Positions 29,801 to 38,800 of a stretch of 64,000 nucleotides of DNA are shown piece by piece. How positions within the stretch are numbered: position 1 is the stretch's first letter; every line of letters begins with the position of its first letter. The notes below the pieces were generated by a model. That model saw only the letters and a list, made by a program, of their open reading frames with translations. It searched no databases and was not told the origin of the DNA. Made by a program: the position numbers and the translations under genes. Source of the stretch: Actinoplanes sp. L3-i22 (lineage in GTDB: Bacteria; Actinomycetota; Actinomycetes; Mycobacteriales; Micromonosporaceae); assembly GCF_019704555.1 (NCBI RefSeq), contig NZ_AP024745.1, positions 6,642,501-6,706,500 of the forward strand, in the 5' to 3' direction.

Positions 29801-32800
29801 ATGTCGCGCATCTGCTCGCCGAGCTCCTCGGATCCCGGCACGGCCAGAATCTCGGGCTTCCCGCCAATGATGGTCGGCTCGCCCAGGTCGAGGTGCTCTT
29901 TGAGTTTGACGTCGGCCCATGCGAACAGCAGGTGCCGTTTGAGGGCGTTCACGTTGACGTAGACCACGTGGCGGCTGCGAGACTCGAAGCCTGCCCCGTC
30001 CGCGCGCATCTCGATGCGTCGGCGAGGTTGGATGAACGCGGCCACGAACTGGTCGTGGGTGTGCAAGCCCATCTCGTCGAGAAGTTCCGGCGCCCCGTAC
30101 CTGATCATCGAGTACAGCTCGGACGGCGAATTGTCGATCGGGGTGGCGGTGGCCAGGGTGATGACCCGGCGCCGGCCACTGGCGCGCAGGTACTCCAGCG
30201 TCATTTCCAGGTCGACGCTGCGCTGGTTGCCCTCGGGGTTGGCCAACTCTCGGACTGCGGAGATGATTGGCAGCTTGCGGAACTTCTGGACCTCGTCGAC
30301 GACCAGGTAGTCGATGCCGGTGCGTTCGAACGTGGTCGCCGGGTCGCTCTTCTTGTCCTGCAGCTCTTTGATCTGCTCGTCAAGCTTGGCGATCTGCTTC
30401 TCGACGTCCTTGACCGTGTACCGGTCGGCGTCGGTGACGCCCTCGAGGTGCTTTTCCAGGCGGGCGACTTGCCGCTTGCGGTAGTCCAGTTCGACGTCAC
30501 GGCTGACCGGAATCGACTTGAACGCCTCATGGCTGAGGATGATCGCGTCCCATGCACCGGTGGAGCAGCGGGCGACGAATTTGCGGCGCTGGTCGCCGGT
30601 GAGGTCTTCGGAGTCCGCCGCAAGGATCCTCGCGCGGGGATAGGCCTGCAGGAATTCCCGCTTGAACTGGCCGAGCACCCCTTTGGGGACGATGTAGCAC
30701 GGCTTGTTGACCAAGCCGAGCCGTTTCAGTTCCATCCCGCCGACGATCATTTCGAGGGTCTTGCCGGCGCCGGTGCCGTGGAACAGGCCTGCGCCTGGCG
30801 TCTCGCGCATCCGGATCACGGCGGCGTGCTGGTGCGGGCGCAGCTCGAACACTGTTGACATGCCGGGCGCTTCGACGCGTTCACCGTCGTAGGTGCGCAT
30901 GATCCGGGCGTTGAACGTGTCGTTGAATAGCGTGACCAGGGTGCGGGAACGGTCCGGGTCTTCCCACAGCCACTGCCGGAACCGGCTGTCGAGCTGCTCG
31001 GCCTTGGCCTGGGCGCATGCGGTTGCTTCGGGGTCGTTGACCGTGCGGCTGCCTGCGGCCGTCTCGATCGTTTTGGTGAGCTGGATGTCCTGCTGGTTGA
31101 GCCTGGTCTGCGCCAGCGCGGTGGCGGATCGGTGTTCGGTGCCCCACACGGTAGTGCTCAGGATGCTGGCGGTTTTGCCTCCGCCCACGGACCACTTTCC
31201 GGCCACCTCGGCGACAGTGATCGTGCCGTCTTGCAGGATCTCTCGCAGGAAGTCCTGGACGGTGGCCGCCGGGATCCACGGTGAGCCGAGTTGCGCGCCG
31301 ATCTCCGCCGGCGTGCGGTCACGAGGCAGGACCGCTTCCAGCGCCCGCACGTTGACCGCGAACTGCGGGTCGTCCTGTGCGGCGGCACGGGCAGCGGCCA
31401 GTTTGCGGCGCACGTTGCCCGACAAGTACTCGGCCTTACGGATCAGCTGGCCGGTGCCCGGCTCGTCGTAGACGGTCTCGCCGAGCAGTTGGCGTGCCTG
31501 ATCCTCGGTGTCGGTGCCGAGCAGCGACGCGATCACGTCGAGCCGGATCGTGTTGTGCCGGTCCCAGCACACGGCGACCGCGTCCGCCGGGTTGCCGACC
31601 CGGTCGACCGGGTCGGGGACCGCGATGACCCGCTGGTAGAACACCTCGGCGAGACCGGTGACCTCGCCGAGCGTGTCGTCGAAGACCTCCAGAGCCTGCA
31701 GGTACGGAAAGTACGGGTCGTCGCGGAAGCCACCCATCTGCGGGTACCGGTGTCTGCGCTGCTCGACCCGGTTGCCGTCCTTGTCGGTGCGGGTCGCGGT
31801 GTGCACCTTGCACCGGTTGATCGGCTCGTGGGCCGCCGCGTACTGCTGGTACTGCTGCTGCAGCAACTGCCGCAACGCACTCATCCGGGCGGTGTCTTCG
31901 CGATGGGCGGCCTCCTCATTGAGCAGGGCGACCACGGTGTTCCGCAGCTTGATCAACGCCTGGAGCTCGACGACTTGAGACGCCGGCGGGTGTACCTGGT
32001 TACGTTCGCCATTGCTGATCTGGGTGAACGTTGCGTTGCCTTCGTCGAAGAACATGCCGTCTTCGGGGTCCGGGTCGGGCACGGTCAGCATGACCGGCGC
32101 CGCCGCGACGGCCGGCGAGGTGTGAGACGTGGCCAGGCGCGCGGTCGCGGCGCGCAGCAGGTCAGCTGCAGTGCGATGGCCCGGGTCGACGGTGAGCATC
32201 GGCCGGTTCCGGCCGCTGCTGGCCGTCATCCTGCCGAGCACCGCGTCATCGAGGTGACTCAGGAAGTACTGGTTGATCGGGAACTGTTCAAGCTGGCCAG
32301 GCTTCTCCGCGTGCGGCACGCTGACGGTGGTGGTGGTGAGCCAGTCCGCGTCGGGGCTGGCCGTGCCGCGGTCGTGGCGGCGTAGGATCAGCAGGTCGGT
32401 GACCGTGTCGGTACCGGCGGCCTTCTGGTGGGCGCCGGTGGGTAGCCGGTACGCGGCGATCAGGTCGGCTTGGGCGGCCAGTTGTTCCCGGGCCACCTGG
32501 TGCGAGCGGCTGGCACCGTCGAGGGTGTAGCTGGAGGTGATGAGGGCGATCAGTCCTCCGGGCCGGACCGCGGCGGCGGCTTTCAGGCTGAAGTGGTTGT
32601 GGATCGGCTGCTTGCGGCCCGGATTGTGCGCCGGGTCGTGCAGGTGGTGCTGGCCGAATGGGACGTTCCCGATGGCCAGGTCCATGCTGGCCGGGTCGAT
32701 GCGGGTGTCCGCGAACGACTCGGCTCGGATGTACGCGTGCGGGTAGAGCGCCTGCGCGACGGCGGCGGTCGTCGGATCGACTTCGACGCCGGTGAGGTGG

Positions 32801-35800
32801 ATGCCGGCGGGGGCGAAGCCGATGAAGTTTCCGCTTCCGCACCCGGGCTCGAGCACCGTTCCACCGGTGAACCCGAGTCGGCCCACCGTCTCCCAGATGG
32901 TTTCGACCAGAGCGGCATCGGTGTAGTGCGCGTTGAGGGTGGTGCCGCGCGCCGACCGGTACCCGTCTTCGCCGAGCAGTTCACGCAGTTCGGCGCGCTC
33001 GGCGGCGAACCGGCCCGCGAATTTGGCTCGCTCGTCGAACAGCGCGGGGACCGCACCCCAGCCGGACCACGCGGCCAACGTCGGCTGGTGCTGCGTCGTT
33101 GTCGGCTCGCCGCTGGTCAGGAGCCGGACAACGGCCATGTTCGCGCGGATCCGCGCGATCTCGCCGGAGGGCGCCAGGTCGAGCTGGCCGGTAGGCCGGA
33201 ACGGTGCCCGGTCACTTGGCTGCGGGCCGGTGTGCCCGGCCGCGGCGGCTAGTCCAGCAGGTAGCGGCGTGTTATCTCGCTCTCCGCCTCGCTGCGGGCC
33301 GTCTTCAGCCGGCGGAGCCGCTGCAGGTAGTTCTCCGCTGCCGGCGTCGGCCCGGCTTTCTGACGGGTTACGTCCTCGACCGTCTGCGCGATCTCCTCGC
33401 CCAGCCGGGTGAAGTGTTCCTGTGGGTCCGGCAGCGCCAGGAACTCGTCGTTGCGGCTGGCCCGCCAGTGCTCCATCATCTGTCGGCCGTACCGGTTCAT
33501 GCTGATCTCCTAGCTGCTGCGGGGCCGGGGCGTCGGCGGGCGGATGGTCGCTCGGCATCCCGAACAGGAAGTCGATGCTGAGCTGCTGCGGTTCGTTCGA
33601 CGGCGCACTCAGTGTCCCGGTCGTGGCGGGCTGTTCGACGCTCCCGGCGGCCGGTGTGGCCGGGAGCGGTTCCGCCGCCGGCGCGGGTGCGGGCGTGTCA
33701 TCAGACGGGTTCACGGGGTCGGATGTCGTGGGATCGGCGGGGTGGGCGTCGCGGCCTGGACCCGTGGGCAGGCTGGGGTCGGACATCGGAATGCCTCGGA
33801 CGTAGCGGTCCAGGTCGTCGGCGGCGCGGGTCAGCTCGGCGTTGGTCTGCCCGGGTTTCAGCAATGCCAGCCGCAGCTGCTCGAACTGCTGGAAGTCCGC
33901 TCTGAGATCACCGGTGTGCAGCTGGGAGCGGATACCGCCGCAGCAGTCGTGGCAGCGCAGGCTCCCGGCGAACGTCGGGCGGAAGGGGTGTTCGCCGCCG
34001 TCCCACGCGTACACGTCGACGATTTCTTCCCGCGCCCGGAACTTGTGCTGCTCGATGGGGGTGGTGGCGCGGTTTCCCCATTCCTCGCATGCGGTGACGT
34101 CGGCATAGGCGATGGTGGCCGGCTTCTTGTCGATCGTCACCTCGAGCCCGGCGCCCGTGACACGGTTGACCCGCAGGCCTTGAGGGTGGTCGGCGGTGAA
34201 CACCTTGTTCTTGGAGTGTTTCCAGGTTCTGAAGTGCGCGGGCTGCCAGCCGGTCGCCCCGTTCGGGATCACGGTGACCAGCTGTGAGCCCCACAGGATG
34301 TGCTGCTCGAGTGGCCGCTCACCGTCTCTGGCCCCTTGGACCAGGTACTGCCGATCCCCAGCCTCGTTGGCGGGCCGGTCGGCGAGCAGGGTCGGCTGGC
34401 TGTACAAGAACAGTCCTGGTGCTCCGGGGATCTCGCTGCCGATGACGACGTGGGCGCTCAGGTGGTCCACGCGCGTCGGAACCCCGGCGATGTGATCGGG
34501 TCTGGGATCAGCCGGAAGCCCGTACATGACGTCAACGCTGGGCTGCTGTAGTTCGCCCGACGGCGCACTCGGTGTGTCGTTCGGGGGGTTGTACGGGGTG
34601 GCGGCCGCGGCTGGACCAGCGGGGTGCTGGGCTGCGGCCGGTAGCAGCCCTGGACCGTCCGCAGATTCGGGCCGCATCGCCGAGGGCGGCCGGCTCACGT
34701 CGCCGGTGTTCTCCCGCCGTTGTAGCGCCGCGCTCACTTCGGCGATCGGGTCCACCTGCGGGTCAGGCAGGTTCACGCCGTCTTCCCAGTCGTAGGCGCC
34801 ACCGAATTCCGACTCCGCCGTCTGGTGGATCTGTTGCCGCAGCGCGAGCAGGGTGTCGGCATCGGTTCGCGGGTGCGCGACTTCGACGACCCATCCCTCG
34901 AACTCGAGGCTGGGGTTCGGGGTGGCAATCGCGATCACAGGACTGATCGGCAGGGCCGACTCGATGCGCCGGGCGAAGTCCATGGCCTGCTCGAAGTTGC
35001 GGCCGTACTTGCTGCCACCACCGAGCCGGCTGAAGACCACGTAGTGCGTGTGGGCCACGGCTGACGGCCCGGCGAGTTTGGGGGCTCCTGTCGGGACTGC
35101 ACCCTGATCCGGGGATGAGGTTGGCCGGCCGGTGACCGTGAAGGTGGCGCCGGTGACCGGCACCTGTACCTCCAGCACGCGTTCACCGGAGCCGACTCCG
35201 TGCGGAGCGTGCGGGTCCGGCACCCAGAGCATCACGGTGACGGTGTCGACGAGGGCGGTGCGGTGGCTGCGGCTCCACCACCGGTCCAGTCGGCCGTGCA
35301 CGGTCTGTTCGACGCCGTCAACCAGGCCCGTGATGGCGCCGTAGGCATCTTGACGGATGCGATGCAGCGGTACCGGACCGGACGGCTCGGGTGGGACCGG
35401 CCGGCCGTCGGCGATCGCCTCGTCGATGAATCGCTGCTGGATCAACGGGCGACGACGGTGGTTCTGTCCGGCTGACAGCAGTTGCGTCAGCATGTCCTCG
35501 GCCGCGTGCTCGCCGAAAAACACGCGGCGGAAGCCAGGGATGGTCCAGGCTGGCCGGCCAAGGTGGTCGACGGTGTCCTGCACCTGCATGCCGATCTCGG
35601 CAAGGTGCGCAACGACCTGCTCGTGCGCAGTGCCGGGTCTCCTCCACGGCTGCGCAGCCGGCGGCATGCCCGCGGCGGGTTTCAGGATGCTGACGGTGGC
35701 CTCGTTTGGCACGGCGATGTTGACGCCGCCGAGGGCGTCCGGATGCGCGGCGACGGTCATGAGGTGGTGCTGGGCGGGCACCCAGCCCTCGTAGCCTTCG

Positions 35801-38800
35801 TTTTCTCCCGTCTCGATCACATAGCCGGTGACCGTGCCTGTGCGGCCGTCGGCCATCAATCCGTGCAGCCGGGCGTACGCGCCGGCGGCTACTTCGGCTG
35901 CGGTGATCGTGTCCATCACCGGTGCGGTGTCGCCGCGCGGGTCCTGCAACTGGTGCAGGGTCGTGTCGTATAGCGACGGCGCGGTGCTGTGGGGCTCGTC
36001 GGGCTCGACCGGCGGCGAAGTGCTGGCGGCGAGGGTGAACAGGGACGGCTGCTGCTCGGCGAGTGTCTGGGCGGCCGGGTTGGGCCGGTGGATGACTGTG
36101 AAGGTGGCACCCCCGGCGGGCACGGCGACAGTGACGACCCGCCGCCCGTCTGGGCGCGGTGAGGGAAGGTCGTCCGGAATCCGCAAATGGACGTCAACGA
36201 GGTCCGACTGGTGGCCTCGCCGGGTACGGCGCCTCCAGAAGTCCAGCGTGCCTTCGATGGTCTGTTTCTGCCCGTCGACCAGGCCGGTGATCCGGCCGAA
36301 AGCGCCGCGTGGCACCTGCCGTAGCGGGCGCGAGCCGGCGGCCGGGCCGGCCCAGCGGCCTTCGGCGAGGGCTTGGTCGACGAATTCCTGCCGCAGCACC
36401 GGCGGATCGGTGTTCGCGCCCCAGGATGCGGCCAAGTGGGCGAGCATCATCTTGTCGGCGTCCGGCCCGACATACGGCTCGTCGACACCGGGCAGTCGCC
36501 ATCCGGGCGACCCCCGGCCAGCCGGCTCCAGTTGCTGGCCGAGCTGTGCGAGAGCGGCGACGACCAGATCGTGCCGCAGTGGCCGCCGCCACGGTGCGGT
36601 GCCGCGCGGCATCTCGTCGGGGGCCTCCATGACGGTGACGTCCGTGCCCGGAGGGACGGCGATGTCCACGCCGTCCAGCGCGTCCGGGTGTCCGGCGACC
36701 GTCAGCAGCAGGTGTCCCCCGGGCACCCAGCCGCCCCAGCCGTCGAACACCGATCGCGTCGCGATCAGGTAGCCAGTGAGAGTGCGGCTGCTGCCGTCCG
36801 AGAGCTGCCCGCCCACTTGGAGGTAGGTGCCGTCGAGGACATCGCCGGGCGGCAGGGAGTCGAGCCGGGCTGCGTCCTCGGGTGCCGGAGAGTGCAGGAT
36901 CCGGACTGCCGTCTCGAACGCGTCGTTCGCCGGTCCGATCAGCGGTGTGGTGGTGTCGGTTTCTGGGTTCAGCCCGGTGGTCGCGGCCTCCGGCCCGGCC
37001 GGCAGCTGGGTGGCGGCCGCAGCGGGACGAGACTGCTGCCGGCCGCCGGTGTGGGTTGGCCGGATGGCCGCCCACGCCTCAGCGGCCGTGGCCTCAGCCT
37101 CGGCCGCATGCGTGGGGTCCAGGTTGGATCCTGCGGCGTCGTTCCACCGGGCGGCTGCCACGTTCACCTGGCGAATCTGTTCAGAGGAAAGCTGGTCGGC
37201 GCGGACCTGCGCGGCCAATTCGCGCCAGGTTGCCGAGAACACCGGCGGGGTGTTGTCGTCCTCGATGAGGTGATAGCCGCGGCGATCGTGGCGGAAGCGT
37301 CGTTGCGGGCCGCCGGCCTGCGGGTCAAGAGTGCCGCCGCCGTTTGGTCCGGCCTGGAACCCGGAGTGTTCCCAGCTGTGGGTGATGGCGGCGGCGTGCA
37401 GCGCGGTGGTGGCGCCGGCCGCCCACACCAGCAGGTCGCGGGAGGTGTCCGGGCCGGCGGCCGCGAGGATCTCGAGGGCCTCGGCGCGCAGGTGGTCCGG
37501 GCGGGTTTCCCGGTCGGCGGCGGCGATCAGGATGAACAGCACGGTGCGGTCGTGGTGGCGCACGGCCCGGTTGGTGGATACGTGCCACCACGACCAGGCA
37601 GCGTCCGCGGTGATGAATGGGCCGACCGTGCTCGCCTGCCGAGTGCGTCGGTCGGCGATGACGGCGTACACCATGCCGTGCACGTCGCCGATGTGTTCCA
37701 GCGCGGCCAGGTGGGCTGTGGTCAGCGTGATCTGGTTGCCGGGCGATGCCGGTCTGCCGGTGTCGAGCCGGAACGCGTGTGCCGACGTGAGGGGCGCAGT
37801 GTGCAGGCCGAATCCGGGGTCGTCGAGCCGCGGCATGCCGGCCGGGTTGTTGTCGCGGGCGGGCAGCGGCCAGGTGTCGACGTCCCAGCCGGGCACGAAG
37901 TCGGGGTGGTTCGCGGCGGCGTGGGCCAGCCACATCGACCGTACGGCGTCGAGGGTCAGCAGGTCTCCTGGGCTGCGTTCGCAGCCCGTGACCGGGCAGA
38001 GCCAGGAGTATTCGCCGCGACCCTGCCGGACGGGCGGGTAGCCGAGCGCGTACCGGCGGGCGGAATCCTCGACGACGTTTTGCGAGAACCGGGGGTCGCC
38101 GATCTTGGCGAGCTTCTCCTCCAACGCGGGCCCTGGATTGACCGCGATGTCACGGATCGCCTGCCGGCGAGCGAGATCAGGGTGCTCGAGTACCGCGGCG
38201 GTGGGCGCCGGTTCGGGGATGGCGGCGGCCGGTGTCTCGTCGGTGTCCGGGGTGTGCGGTGAGGCCGCTTCACGCTGCTTGTCGGCGACGAATTCCCGCA
38301 GGGCCGGCCAGGTGTCGGTGCCGAACGGCCGGTGGTTCGGGTCGAGCAACTCGCCGCGGTCGATCAGGTCGAGTGCCCGCTGGTAGTCGCCTGCGGTGAA
38401 GGCGGCATCGGTGGCGGCGAGGACCTGCTGTACGCCGGCGGTGCGGTCGGCGGCGAACGCCTGCCGTTTCGCCGGGGTATCCAGGTCCATCAGCTCGGGC
38501 CGGACGGCCAGGATTTCGCGGGCGGCCGCGGCGACGGCCTTCCACCGCTCGCCCGGCGCCATGTCGTGGAGGCTGCCGCCTTCGCCGATGTACCGGCCGA
38601 CCGCGGTCGGGTTCCGGCCGATCAGCGGTGAGGCCGCGTACTCGCCGGCCCGGTCCTCGACCTTGACCCGGATCCGTGCCTGCTCGAGCGGGGTGAACCC
38701 GGCCAGCGCACCTGTGGTCGCGGCCGGCGGCGGCGCTGGGAGGTCGTCCTCGGGCTCGGCGGCCCGACTATCAGTGTCGCTGATGCCGGGGTGTTGCGGC

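Noticed and set aside
36373..38262. 629-codon plus-strand frame inside the giant gene
   Set aside because: Low-complexity antisense frame, as expected opposite GC-rich coding DNA; no family features.
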